The notes under the pieces were generated by a model. That model worked only from the letters and a program-made list of their open reading frames with translations. It was not told the origin of the DNA and did no database searches. Shown here in pieces: positions 1-8,579 of a stretch of 64,000 bases of DNA. The stretch comes from Mesorhizobium sp. Lineage in GTDB: Bacteria > Pseudomonadota > Alphaproteobacteria > Rhizobiales > Rhizobiaceae. Position 1 is the first letter of the stretch. Every line of letters begins with the position of its first letter. The position numbers were made by a program, and so were the translations under genes. Location of the stretch: the NCBI RefSeq assembly GCF_004963255.1, contig NZ_SUGA01000020.1:42346-106345 (forward strand), written 5' to 3'.

Positions 1-1
1 C

Positions 2-778
2 CTGCATATCGAATTCATCCAGGCGGGCGCCCGCGTCATCACCATCAACACCTATGCGGCAACACCGGAGCGCCTGGCGCGCGAGGGCGCGGAGGACCTG
101 TTCCGGCCTTTGCAGAAGCGCGGCATCGAACTGGCGACGCAGGCTCGCGACGAAGCCGGCGACACCGCGATCGCCGGTTGCTTGTCGCCTCTCTTCGGCA
201 GCTACGCACCGGCTCTGACCATCTCTTTCGAAGAGACGCTCGACATCTATCGCCGCATCGTCGCCGAACAGGCGGACGGCGTTGATCTGTTTCTCTGCGA
301 GACCATGGCCTCGGCAGAGGAGGCACGCGCGGCCGTCACCGCGGCCTCGGAAAGCGGCAAGCCTGTATGGGTGTCCTGGACGCTCTCCGACCATGGCGCA
401 CCACGCCTGCGCAGCGGCGAAACGATCGCTGCGGCTTCAGCCGCGCTCGGCGACCTGTCGGTCGCCGCTAGGCTCATCAATTGCTGTCGGCCGGAAGTGG
501 TTACCGCCGCAATATCCGAACTGATCGCGCTTGGCGGGCCTGTCGGTGCCTACGCCAATGGCTTCACCTCGGTCGAGGCGCTGAAACATGGCGGCACGGT
601 TGATGTGCTGCACGCCCGCCACGACCTTGACCCGCAGGCCTATGCCAACCAGGCCATGGGCTGGGTCGATGCCGGCGCCCATATCGTCGGCGGCTGCTGC
701 GAGGTCGGCCCCGCTCACATCGCCGCATTGCGCGACCGGCTCGAACAGGCCGGCCATCGGATATCGGGAGTTCAGTGA
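2..778 (+). CDS. Homocysteine S-methyltransferase family protein, 5' end outside the window
   Basis: The reading frame is open from base 2, so the N-terminus lies outside; 258 residues are visible. The family uses a zinc-bound thiolate to transfer a methyl group, typically from betaine or S-methylmethionine, to homocysteine. The zinc ligands are visible: a Cys in an Asn-Cys-Cys motif near visible residue 161 and a Gly-Gly-Cys-Cys motif at about 230-233. The visible part starts with a TIM-barrel strand leading into an INTY-type segment typical of the family. The stop overlaps the start of the aminotransferase by one base, so the genes are probably co-transcribed and translationally coupled. 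The methyl donor cannot be told from sequence; betaine or a related methylated amine fits the dehydrogenase two genes downstream. Confidence 0.85.
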   Translation: MHIEFIQAGARVITINTYAATPERLAREGAEDLFRPLQKRGIELATQARDEAGDTAIAGCLSPLFGSYAPALTISFEETLDIYRRIVAEQADGVDLFLCETMASAEEARAAVTAASESGKPVWVSWTLSDHGAPRLRSGETIAAASAALGDLSVAARLINCCRPEVVTAAISELIALGGPVGAYANGFTSVEALKHGGTVDVLHARHDLDPQAYANQAMGWVDAGAHIVGGCCEVGPAHIAALRDRLEQAGHRISGVQ

Positions 779-1959
779 TGCCAAGACCATCGAAGCGCAT
801 TACCGCTATCGTTCCGTCGGGCAAGGACGGCTGGGAGGTCCATTCGGCCGCCTGGGCGCGCCAGCAGGCCGGCGAGGACATCATCATGCTGTCGGTCGGC
901 GACCACGACTTCGACACGCCCTCGGAAACGATCGAGGCCTGCGTCAACGCCGTGCGCGGCAGCAACCACCATTATACGCCGCTGCCCGGCCTGCCGCGCC
1001 TGCGCAAGGCAATGGCGGCGGCGTCCACCGCTTGCACCGGCATCGAGACGGAACCCGACGAGATCATCGCAACGCAAGGCGGCCAGGCCGCGCTTTATGC
1101 CGCCGTGCAGACCGTGCTGGATCCTGGCGACCACGCCATCGTCGTTGCGCCCTATTACGCCACTTACCCCAACACCTTCAGCGCCGCCGGCGCGACCTTC
1201 ACTGTGGTCGAGACACCGGCAGAGGACGGGTTCCAGCCCCGTGCGGACATGATCCGCGCCGCGCTGAAGCCCAACACCCGAGCCATCCTGATCAACACGC
1301 CGAACAACCCGACCGGTGCTGTCTATTCGCGCGAGCGGCTGGAAGAACTGGCCGAAATCTGCAAGGAGCACGATCTCTGGCTGCTGTCCGACGAGGTCTA
1401 CTGGACGCTCGGTGGCGGCGACCACATCTCGCCGCGCTCGCTGCCCGGCATGGCCGAGCGCACGCTGGTCATCAACTCGATGTCGAAAAGCCACGGCATG
1501 ACCGGATGGCGCATGGGCTGGCTGACCGGCCCGACAGAGATGATCCGGCTGCTCACCGATCTCAACCTCGTGACGACCTACGGCCTGCCGGCCTTCATCT
1601 CGATCGCCTGCGCCGAAGCGCTCGAGAACCACTATGGCGTGAAAGAGATCGCCGAACGCTACGCCGCGCGCCGCGCCCTGATGCTGGAGGCCATACGCGG
1701 CATGAACGACGTCACCGTGCACGGCTCGGAAGGCGGCATGTATGTCATGCTCGATATCTCCGCCATCGAACCCGACGACGAGAAATTCGCCTGGGGCCTG
1801 CTCGACAAGGAGAAGGTCGGCGTCATGCCGGGGTCGAGCTTCGGCGAGGCCGCCGCCGGCCACATCCGCATCAGTCTCTGCCAGCCCGAGCCCATCCTCA
1901 AGGAAGCAGCACTTCGCCTGCGCCGCTTCGCCTCCAACTACCGCCGCGAGGCCGCATGA
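778..1959 (+). CDS. PLP-dependent class I/II aminotransferase
   Basis: This 393-residue protein has the fold-type I aminotransferase layout: a substrate-binding N-terminal segment with PLPGLP, the INTPNNPTGAVYS signature near residues 172-184, a DEVYW aspartate for the PLP pyridine nitrogen, and the PLP lysine at about residue 237 in SMSKSHGMTGWR. ATG at 778 overlaps the upstream TGA; a GTG one codon earlier is possible. The next gene starts inside this stop codon, giving a three-gene coupled unit. It resembles aspartate- or arginine-pyruvate-type transaminases of rhizobia, but the amino donor cannot be assigned. Its place between a homocysteine methyltransferase and a dimethylglycine dehydrogenase-like gene suggests amino-acid or methylamine catabolism. 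Confidence 0.88.
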   Translation: MPRPSKRITAIVPSGKDGWEVHSAAWARQQAGEDIIMLSVGDHDFDTPSETIEACVNAVRGSNHHYTPLPGLPRLRKAMAAASTACTGIETEPDEIIATQGGQAALYAAVQTVLDPGDHAIVVAPYYATYPNTFSAAGATFTVVETPAEDGFQPRADMIRAALKPNTRAILINTPNNPTGAVYSRERLEELAEICKEHDLWLLSDEVYWTLGGGDHISPRSLPGMAERTLVINSMSKSHGMTGWRMGWLTGPTEMIRLLTDLNLVTTYGLPAFISIACAEALENHYGVKEIAERYAARRALMLEAIRGMNDVTVHGSEGGMYVMLDISAIEPDDEKFAWGLLDKEKVGVMPGSSFGEAAAGHIRISLCQPEPILKEAALRLRRFASNYRREAA

Positions 1960-4403
1960 CCAAGACTGTTCCTACAAAGGCCCGTGCCGTCATCATCGGC
2001 GGCGGCGTCTCCGGCTGCTCGGTCGCCTATCACCTGGCCAAGCTCGGCTGGACCGACATCGTGCTCCTGGAGCGCAAGCAGCTCACGTCAGGCACCACCT
2101 GGCATGCGGCCGGCCTGATCGGCCAGCTGCGCGGCTCGCAGAACATGACGCGGCTGGCGAAATACTCGGCCGACCTCTACGTCAAGCTGGAGGCCGAGAC
2201 CGATGTCGGCACCGGCATGCGCCAGGTCGGCTCGATCACCGTCGCGCTGACCGAAGAGCGCAAGCACGAGATCTATCGGCAGGCCTCGCTTGCCCGCGCC
2301 TTCGACGTCGATGTGCGCGAGATTTCGCCGCGCGAGGTCAAGGAGAAGTATCCGCATCTCAATGTCTCGGACGTGGTCGGCGCCGTGCATCTGCCGCTCG
2401 ACGGCCAGTGCGACCCGGCCAACATCGCCATGGCGCTAGCCAAGGGCGCGCGACAGCGGGGCGCGACAATCATCGAGAACGTCAAGGTCACCAAGGTTCA
2501 CACGAAGAATGGTCGCGTCTCCGGGGTCTCCTGGGCGCAGCGCGAGGATCAGGGCACGATCGAGACCGATATCGTCGTCAACTGCGCCGGCATGTGGGCG
2601 CGCGAGCTTGGCCGGCAGAACGGCGTCACTATTCCTCTGCATGCCTGCGAGCATTTCTATCTCGTCACCGAGCCGATCCCCGGCCTCTCCCGTCTTCCGG
2701 TGCTGCGCGTCCCGGACGAGTGCGCCTACTACAAGGAGGATGCCGGCAAGATGATGCTCGGCGCCTTCGAGCCGGTCGCAAAACCCTGGGGCATGGACGG
2801 CATCCGCGAGGATTTCTGCTTCGACCAGCTGCCCGAGGACATGGACCATTTCGAGCCGATCCTCGAAATGGGCGTTAACCGCATGCCGATGCTGGGCACT
2901 GCCGGCATCCATACCTTCTTCAACGGTCCCGAGAGCTTCACGCCCGACGACCGCTACTATCTCGGCGAGGCGCCGGAGCTTTCCGGCTATTGGATGGCGG
3001 CTGGCTACAACTCAATCGGCATCGTCTCCTCCGGCGGCGCCGGCATGGCGCTGGCGGAATGGATCAACGACGGCGAGGCGCCCTTCGATCTCTGGGAAGT
3101 CGACATCCGCCGCGCCCAGCCGTTCCAGAAGAACCGCCGCTACCTTAAGGAGCGCGTCTCCGAAACGCTCGGCCTGCTCTACGCCGACCATTTCCCTTAC
3201 CGCCAGATGGCGACCTCACGCGGCGTGCGCCGCTCGCCCTTGCACGAGCATCTCAAGGCACGCGGCGCCGTCTTCGGCGAGGTGGCGGGCTGGGAGCGCG
3301 CCAACTGGTTCGCTAGGCCCGGCCAGGAGCGCGAATACCGCTATTCCTGGAAGCGGCAGAACTGGTTCGACAACCAGCGCGACGAGCATCTCGCCGTGCG
3401 CAACGGTGTCGGGCTGTTCGACATGACCTCCTTCGGCAAGATCCGCGTCGAGGGCCGCGATGCCTGCGCCTTCCTGCAGCGGCTCTGCGCCAACGAAATG
3501 GACGTGGCGCCAGGCAGGATCGTCTACACGCAGATGCTCAACCAGCGCGGCGGCATCGAGAGCGACCTCACCGTGACGCGACTTTCGGAGACGGCCTATT
3601 TCCTGGTCGTGCCGGGCGCCACGTTGCGGCGCGACCTCGCCTGGCTGCGCAAGCATGTCGCCAACGAGTTCGTCGTCATCACCGACGTGACTGCCGCCGA
3701 AGCGGTCATCTGCCTGATGGGGCCCGACTCGCGAAACCTGATCCAGAAGGTCAGCCCGAACGATTTCTCCAATGCGGCCAATCCGTTCGGCACCTTCCAG
3801 GAGATCGAGATCGGCATGGGGCTGGCCCGTGCTCATCGCGTCACCTATGTCGGCGAGCTTGGTTGGGAACTCTATGTCTCGACCGAGCAGGCCGCCCATG
3901 TCTTCGAGGCGATCACTGAAGCCGGCGCCGATGTCGGCCTGAAGCTCTGCGGCCTGCATACGCTGGATTCCTGCCGCATCGAAAAGGCCTTCCGCCATTT
4001 CGGCCATGACATCACCGACGAGGACAATGTGCTGGAGGCCGGCCTCGGCTTCGCGGTGAAAACGAGCAAAGCCGGCTTCATCGGCCGCGACGCGGTGCTC
4101 AGGAAGAAGGAAGCCGGCCTGTCACGCCGGCTGGTGCAGTTCCGGCTCAAGGACCCCGAGCCCCTGCTCTTCCACAACGAGGCGATCCTGCGCGATGGCC
4201 GGATTGTCGGCCCGATCACCTCAGGCAATTACGGCCACCATCTCGGCGGCGCGATCGGGCTTGGCTATGTGCCCTGTGAGGCTGAGAGCGAGGCGGATGT
4301 GCTGGCTTCCTCCTACGAGGTGGAGATCGCAGGAGAACGCTTCGCGGCGGAGGCATCGCTGAAGCCGATGTATGATCCGAAGGCGGAACGGGTGAAGATG
4401 TAG
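1956..4403 (+). CDS. FAD-dependent dimethylglycine/sarcosine dehydrogenase-like protein with C-terminal GcvT domain
   Basis: This 815-residue protein starts at the ATG that overlaps the aminotransferase stop. The N-terminus holds a dinucleotide-binding GGGVSG motif (about 13-19), followed by Trp-His-Ala-Ala-Gly-Leu at about 49-54. In dimethylglycine and sarcosine dehydrogenases this His carries covalently bound FAD. A DAO-type oxidase domain fills about 10-400. A GcvT aminomethyl-transferase-like domain with its C-terminal barrel fills about 430-810 and would bind tetrahydrofolate. The expected reaction is oxidative demethylation of an N-methyl amino acid with transfer of formaldehyde to THF, giving 5,10-methylene-THF. 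The same frame stays open far upstream to 588, but that extension overlaps two convincing genes and is not coding. Confidence 0.9.
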   Translation: MTKTVPTKARAVIIGGGVSGCSVAYHLAKLGWTDIVLLERKQLTSGTTWHAAGLIGQLRGSQNMTRLAKYSADLYVKLEAETDVGTGMRQVGSITVALTEERKHEIYRQASLARAFDVDVREISPREVKEKYPHLNVSDVVGAVHLPLDGQCDPANIAMALAKGARQRGATIIENVKVTKVHTKNGRVSGVSWAQREDQGTIETDIVVNCAGMWARELGRQNGVTIPLHACEHFYLVTEPIPGLSRLPVLRVPDECAYYKEDAGKMMLGAFEPVAKPWGMDGIREDFCFDQLPEDMDHFEPILEMGVNRMPMLGTAGIHTFFNGPESFTPDDRYYLGEAPELSGYWMAAGYNSIGIVSSGGAGMALAEWINDGEAPFDLWEVDIRRAQPFQKNRRYLKERVSETLGLLYADHFPYRQMATSRGVRRSPLHEHLKARGAVFGEVAGWERANWFARPGQEREYRYSWKRQNWFDNQRDEHLAVRNGVGLFDMTSFGKIRVEGRDACAFLQRLCANEMDVAPGRIVYTQMLNQRGGIESDLTVTRLSETAYFLVVPGATLRRDLAWLRKHVANEFVVITDVTAAEAVICLMGPDSRNLIQKVSPNDFSNAANPFGTFQEIEIGMGLARAHRVTYVGELGWELYVSTEQAAHVFEAITEAGADVGLKLCGLHTLDSCRIEKAFRHFGHDITDEDNVLEAGLGFAVKTSKAGFIGRDAVLRKKEAGLSRRLVQFRLKDPEPLLFHNEAILRDGRIVGPITSGNYGHHLGGAIGLGYVPCEAESEADVLASSYEVEIAGERFAAEASLKPMYDPKAERVKM

Positions 4404-4412
4404 CGCGGCTTT

Positions 4413-4558
4413 ACCTTCTCCCCTTGTGGGAGAAGGTGGATCGGCGCGCAGCGGCGAGACGGATGAGGGGTGCTCCAGCGGAGTGAGACGCTGGCTTTCC
4501 CTGGAACACCCCTCATCCGGCCGCTACGCGGCTCCCTTCTCCACAAAGCGAGAAGGGA
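4413..4558. repeat. Mosaic palindromic repeat between convergent genes
   Basis: The gap between two convergent genes is filled by a composite inverted repeat. A hairpin at its left end (CCTTCTCCCC, then a loop, then GGGAGAAGG) has a counterpart at the right end (CCCTTCTCC ... GAGAAGGG). Inner arms GATGAGGGGTG and CACCCCTCATC face each other around 4463-4516. The type is common between rhizobial genes. It could serve as a bidirectional terminator for the genes on either side. Confidence 0.75.
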
Positions 4559-4568
4559 AAACCGGCCC

Positions 4569-5156
4569 TCAAAACCTCTCCAACCTCGCCCTCACCTTCC
4601 CCAAAAACGCCGTTCTGCTCTTCGGCGTCGACGAATCCATCAGATAATGCGCCAGGAAGAACGTCTTGCAGCGCGTGGCGCACAACGCCCGCATGCCGCG
4701 CAGGATCGTCTTGCGGCCCGGCTGGCCGACGACGACGCTCCACCAGGTCGGCGCGCCGCAGGTGGTGATGACGCCGACCTTGGTGACATGCCGCATCAGC
4801 GACGTGATCCGCCCCTTGCCGGCCGGCAGCTTGAAGGCGATGTCCGTCGCCCAGACACGGTCGAACCAGCCCTTCAGCATCGCCGGCAGACCATACCACC
4901 AGGTCGGATAGATGAAGAGGATCGCTTCTGCCCACATAAGAAGATCGAAGTGCGGCTTGAGCGCCGGATCTTCCGGCGCCCGGTCATTGTAGAAGCGCCG
5001 CTCCTCGCAGCTCATCACCGGATCGAAATTCTCGGCATAGAGGTCGAGCAGCCGCACGTCCCAGCCTCTTCGCGTCAGCACCTCGACGGCGGTGTCGCGG
5101 ATCGCCGCGCAGTAGCTTTCCGGCACTGGATGGCAATAGACCACCAGCACACGCAT
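4569..5156 (-). CDS. Flavodoxin-fold NAD(P)H-dependent oxidoreductase
   Basis: The 195-residue protein belongs to the flavodoxin_2/NQO family. The N-terminus has the first strand and phosphate-binding loop of an FMN site (MRVLVVYCHP), the middle has FIYPTWWYGLPAMLKGWFDRV, typical of the flavin/dimer region, and an ITTCGAP segment follows. It is the last gene of the minus-strand unit that begins with the ABC transporter, and its ATG overlaps the stop of a paralogous gene. Members reduce quinones or other acceptors with NAD(P)H. The substrate here is unknown. Confidence 0.85.
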   Translation of the reverse strand: MRVLVVYCHPVPESYCAAIRDTAVEVLTRRGWDVRLLDLYAENFDPVMSCEERRFYNDRAPEDPALKPHFDLLMWAEAILFIYPTWWYGLPAMLKGWFDRVWATDIAFKLPAGKGRITSLMRHVTKVGVITTCGAPTWWSVVVGQPGRKTILRGMRALCATRCKTFFLAHYLMDSSTPKSRTAFLGKVRARLERF

Positions 5157-5737
5157 CAGAATTGATCCATGCTGGCCGCGACCTTTGCCATGAACGCGTT
5201 GCGCGTCTCGTCGGTCGAAAGGTTCATCGAATAATGCGCGAGGTAGGAGACTGGAGCGCCGGGCAGAATCGTGGCCCGCAGCATGCGCTTGACGATCTTG
5301 CGCGGCGGGTCGCCCATCAGCATGGCGCGAAAGCGGCTGCCGCCATAGGTGGTCACGGCAGCGAGCTTGCGGATGTTGTGCAGCGTCGGCCGCACTTTGC
5401 CGTCGACCAGCTTGAACGACACGCCTGGCAGGAAGACGCGATCGAAGAAACCTTTCAGGATCGCCGGATAGCCGTAATTCCAGACCGGAAAAGACAGCAC
5501 CAGCGCCTCAGCATTTTGCAACCTTTCGATGTAGCCGGCGACGGCATCGGCTGGGCCACGCGGATCGTGATAGCCAAGGCGCTCGGCACGCGTCAGCCGC
5601 GGATCGAAGTCTTCGGCATAGAGATCGCAGTCATCAATCGTGTGGCCCGCCGCGGTCAGCCGCTCGACGATCGTCCGGTGCAGGCCGGCATTGAAGCTTG
5701 TCTCCACCGGATGCGCGTAAAGCACGAGGATGTTCAT
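5156..5737 (-). CDS. Flavodoxin-fold NAD(P)H-dependent oxidoreductase, paralogue of the next gene
   Basis: A 193-residue flavodoxin_2/NQO-type protein with MNILVLYAHPVETSFN at the N-terminus, the LSFPVWNYGYPAILKGFFDRV motif at about 85-105 and a TTYGGSR loop. It is clearly paralogous to the neighbouring downstream gene and overlaps it by one base (ATG and TGA share a base). It also abuts the FAD-linked oxidase gene upstream, so three redox genes run head to tail. Two adjacent paralogues could form a heterodimer or act on successive intermediates; both ideas are inference from position. Confidence 0.85.
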   Translation of the reverse strand: MNILVLYAHPVETSFNAGLHRTIVERLTAAGHTIDDCDLYAEDFDPRLTRAERLGYHDPRGPADAVAGYIERLQNAEALVLSFPVWNYGYPAILKGFFDRVFLPGVSFKLVDGKVRPTLHNIRKLAAVTTYGGSRFRAMLMGDPPRKIVKRMLRATILPGAPVSYLAHYSMNLSTDETRNAFMAKVAASMDQF

Positions 5738-7137
5738 CAGCCCGCCTTTTGCAGGCCCTTGAACAGGAAGGGCTTGCCCGAGCGATAATCGTAGGCGGGG
5801 TTTTCCCAGGCGATCATCTTGCCGGGGTTGAGCAGCCCTTGCGGATCGGTCTGACGCTTGAAGGCAAGCTGCACATCGTCTGTTCGCTTCATGCCGCCCT
5901 CTTCCAGCGTGTAGCGGTGCGGGTTGAAGATCCAGCAGCCATTGTCCTCATGGATACGGATGATCTCGTTGAGCCGCTCTTCCGTTGTGTAGCGCACCAG
6001 CGGCAGGCCGGCGGCGCCGATCGCGCCGTCGAAGCGGATGAATTCGAGATGCGCCGGCACCTCGTTGCCGAAGCGCTCGACCATCGCCTTGACATGGGCG
6101 AGATGATCCGGCGACGGATAGCGTGCTTGCAAATAGGTGATCGTCGGATCGACCCGGATGGCGCGTAACGTGGTGTGGTTCCAGGTGAGCTCGTAGGCCG
6201 GCGGCAATCCTTTGAGATCGGCCTCCTGGTCGGCGCGGAAGACGATCTCGCCCCTGGTGCTGCGCACGAAGGCGACAAAGGCGTCCATCGCATGCGGCGC
6301 GATCATGCACACCACGATGCTCTGCTCGCGCCTAAAGAATTTCTGGTGCCGCTTGAAATAGTCGTAAGGAATGGGCGCGGCGATCGGCGTGATCAGCTTG
6401 GCCAAGATGCCGTCCTGCACGGCGAGATCATTGCCGAAGCCGGCCGCCTCCATGAAATCGTCGAAACCGACGATGACGTCGATCCAGTCATAGGAAGCAG
6501 TCAGTGGCATCTCGACTTCGGTGATGATGCCGTTGGTGCCATAGGCGTGCATGACCTTGAGCACCTCTTCGCCGGTCAGGTCCATGACGCGTGGCTCGGC
6601 CTCCATCGTCACGGTCCGTAGCCTGATGACGTTGCCGAGGTCGCGCAACCCGCCCCAGCGGATCGAGCCGACACCGCCCGAGCCGCCGGCGATAAAGCCG
6701 CCGATCGAAGCTGTGTTGTAGGTCGAGGGCGAGAGTCTCAACTCCTGCCCGGAATGCGCCCGCGTCGCCTTGTCGATCTCGGCCAGAATCGCGCCAGGCC
6801 CGGTCACCACGCGCCCCGGCGCGATCGCCTTGATAGCGTTCATCTCGGCGAGGTTGAGCACCACGCCGCCCGACAGCGGCATCGCCTGCCCGTAATTGCC
6901 GGTGCCGCTGCCGCGCGGCGTCACCGGAACCCCGTGCCGGTGACAGGCCGCGAGCACGCGGATCACCTCGTCCTCGCTCTTCGGCGTGACGATGAGATCG
7001 CCTTTGACATGATCGAGCTGTGCCTTCAGCACCGGGCTATACCAGTAGAAGTCGCGGCTCTTCTGCTGGACGATCGCCGGATGGTCGTCGATCTTGATCC
7101 CGTCGAGATCGCGCTTCAGGGTTGCGATATCCATCAT
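5737..7137 (-). CDS. FAD-binding oxidase/dehydrogenase of the GlcD/D-lactate dehydrogenase type
   Basis: The protein has about 466 residues. An FAD_binding_4 (PCMH-type) domain fills the first ~220 residues, with the pyrophosphate-binding segment PRGSGTGNYGQAMPLSGG near 80 and a glycine-rich IGGFIAGGSGGVGSIRWGG stretch near 147. A FAD-oxidase C-terminal domain follows. The family oxidises 2-hydroxy acids, alditols or similar alcohols. I chose the ATG at 7137, which shares a base with the stop of the amidohydrolase gene; a GTG one codon earlier is the alternative. Substrate is unknown. Its neighbours suggest it oxidises a product of the deaminase/amidohydrolase encoded just upstream. Confidence 0.85.
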   Translation of the reverse strand: MMDIATLKRDLDGIKIDDHPAIVQQKSRDFYWYSPVLKAQLDHVKGDLIVTPKSEDEVIRVLAACHRHGVPVTPRGSGTGNYGQAMPLSGGVVLNLAEMNAIKAIAPGRVVTGPGAILAEIDKATRAHSGQELRLSPSTYNTASIGGFIAGGSGGVGSIRWGGLRDLGNVIRLRTVTMEAEPRVMDLTGEEVLKVMHAYGTNGIITEVEMPLTASYDWIDVIVGFDDFMEAAGFGNDLAVQDGILAKLITPIAAPIPYDYFKRHQKFFRREQSIVVCMIAPHAMDAFVAFVRSTRGEIVFRADQEADLKGLPPAYELTWNHTTLRAIRVDPTITYLQARYPSPDHLAHVKAMVERFGNEVPAHLEFIRFDGAIGAAGLPLVRYTTEERLNEIIRIHEDNGCWIFNPHRYTLEEGGMKRTDDVQLAFKRQTDPQGLLNPGKMIAWENPAYDYRSGKPFLFKGLQKAG

Positions 7138-8435
7138 CACACCATCAGTTCATCGAGTTCCGCATAGTCGGGCAACTGGCGTTCGATCGCGTTCCCGTCG
7201 CGCACCACGATGCGATCCGATTCGGGCCGCGACAGCAATTCCGTCCAGCTCCGTCCCTTGAAGACGATGAAATCGGCTGAGCCGCCGACGGCAAGCGTCC
7301 CAGCGTCATCGAGACGCATCACCTCGGCCGGCGTCGCCGCCACCGCCTTCGGCCAGTCTCCGACCGGATGGTCGAAATGCAGGATGCGCGTCGCCATCCG
7401 GTAGACTTCAAGCATGTCGAGATCGCCATAGGCGTAGAACGGATCGCGCGTGTTGTCGGAGGCGACCGCCACCTTGATGCCGCGCGCCCTCATCTCGTGC
7501 AGCAGCGTCACGCCGCGCCAGCGCGGCGTGGTTTGGTTGTTGCGGCGGTCCTGCAGATAGAGGTTGCACATCGGCAGCGACACCACGGCAAGCCGCGCCT
7601 TCGCCACCTTGTCCAGCGTGTCGAGAACCTCAAGGTCCGGCTGGCGCGCCAGCGAGCAGCAATGGCCGACCAGGATGTTGCCCTCGAAACCGTTCCAAAG
7701 CGACGCCTCGGCGATCTTCTTCAGCGAGATCGCCGCGACGTCATCGGTCTCGTCGGCATGGAAGTCCAGGTCGAGCCCATGCTTGATGGCTTCAGCGAAG
7801 ACCTGGTCGAGAAGTTCCTCGAGATCGGGCACCATATAGGTCACAACGCCGAGCACACCCTTGGCCGCAGCGACGCGCTTGGCCAGCCGTTCGAACCAGG
7901 CCTTGTCTCGCACGCCTTCGATGCCGAGCAGGCAGGCCGCTTGCAGATCGATGCGCCCACGCCATTTTTCGCGCATCGTCTCGAAAACCGGCCAGGAGAT
8001 TTCCTCCTGCGGTGGCACGCTGTCGAGATGCGTGCGCACCGCCTTGGTGCCATGCGCGTAGGCTGAGCGCAGCGAAAAATCCATGCGCTGCGCGACATCC
8101 TCCGCACTCCAGCGCGCCGCGCGGTCGGCGCCGGTGGCGTTGAGCGCGCCCATGAAGGTGCCGTCGGGATTGGGCTTTCGCGGCCAGATATGGCCCTTGT
8201 CGATATGAGTGTGGCAGTCGACGAAGCACGGCAGCACGATCCGGCCCGCAAGGTCGATGGCATCGGCTGGCGCCACTGCCCGGTCGTGCGCGGCGAGGTC
8301 GGCGATCTTGCCCTCAGCGACGGTAATGTCGGCCAGCCCAAACCCATCCGAATCGAAAGCGACGGCAACACCCGGCGTGAGCGATCGATGAAGCCGAACG
8401 TTAGCCAGGCGATAAGAACCAGAGGTTGGTATCAA
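7137..8435 (-). CDS. Cytosine deaminase-like amidohydrolase
   Basis: A 432-residue metal-dependent hydrolase of the cytosine deaminase/TrzN branch. Metal and catalytic motifs are visible: VDCHTHIDKGH (about 72-82), HADETDD (about 226-232), GHCCSL (about 255-260) and ASDNTRDPF (about 325-333). The frame opens with a TTG and no ATG lies near the expected N-terminus, so the start is uncertain. The enzymes hydrolyse a C-N bond in a ring or amino group. Cytosine itself is only one possible substrate. It sits between an NMT1/THI5-type importer and an FAD oxidase, as expected for the first step acting on the imported compound. Confidence 0.85.
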   Translation of the reverse strand: MIPTSGSYRLANVRLHRSLTPGVAVAFDSDGFGLADITVAEGKIADLAAHDRAVAPADAIDLAGRIVLPCFVDCHTHIDKGHIWPRKPNPDGTFMGALNATGADRAARWSAEDVAQRMDFSLRSAYAHGTKAVRTHLDSVPPQEEISWPVFETMREKWRGRIDLQAACLLGIEGVRDKAWFERLAKRVAAAKGVLGVVTYMVPDLEELLDQVFAEAIKHGLDLDFHADETDDVAAISLKKIAEASLWNGFEGNILVGHCCSLARQPDLEVLDTLDKVAKARLAVVSLPMCNLYLQDRRNNQTTPRWRGVTLLHEMRARGIKVAVASDNTRDPFYAYGDLDMLEVYRMATRILHFDHPVGDWPKAVAATPAEVMRLDDAGTLAVGGSADFIVFKGRSWTELLSRPESDRIVVRDGNAIERQLPDYAELDELMV

Positions 8436-8496
8436 GGCCTGCCCCCCGCTGTCCTATGCAACACCGTTCTGTTGGGTCGGGGACACGCCGAACGGC

Positions 8497-8519
8497 CGTG
8501 CGGAGACTGTCTCCGCACG
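8497..8519 (-). terminator. Hairpin downstream of the ABC transporter permease gene
   Basis: A perfect 10-bp inverted repeat (CGTGCGGAGA, three-base loop, TCTCCGCACG) lies in the 144-bp gap between the ABC permease stop and the amidohydrolase start. There is no strong T-run. It may trim or attenuate the transcript between the transporter genes and the enzymes. Confidence 0.35.
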
Positions 8520-8579
8520 CCTGTTCGCAGCGTCTCTGGTCCAAGCAGGCAGTCACTGTTCTTAATCACGCCAATCACC

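Noticed and set aside
588..1955. Open frame that extends the DMGDH-like protein to about 1271 residues
   Set aside because: The upstream part overlaps two genes with clear family motifs in other frames and is Arg/Pro-rich nonsense; the true start at 1956 has the FAD-binding motif in place.
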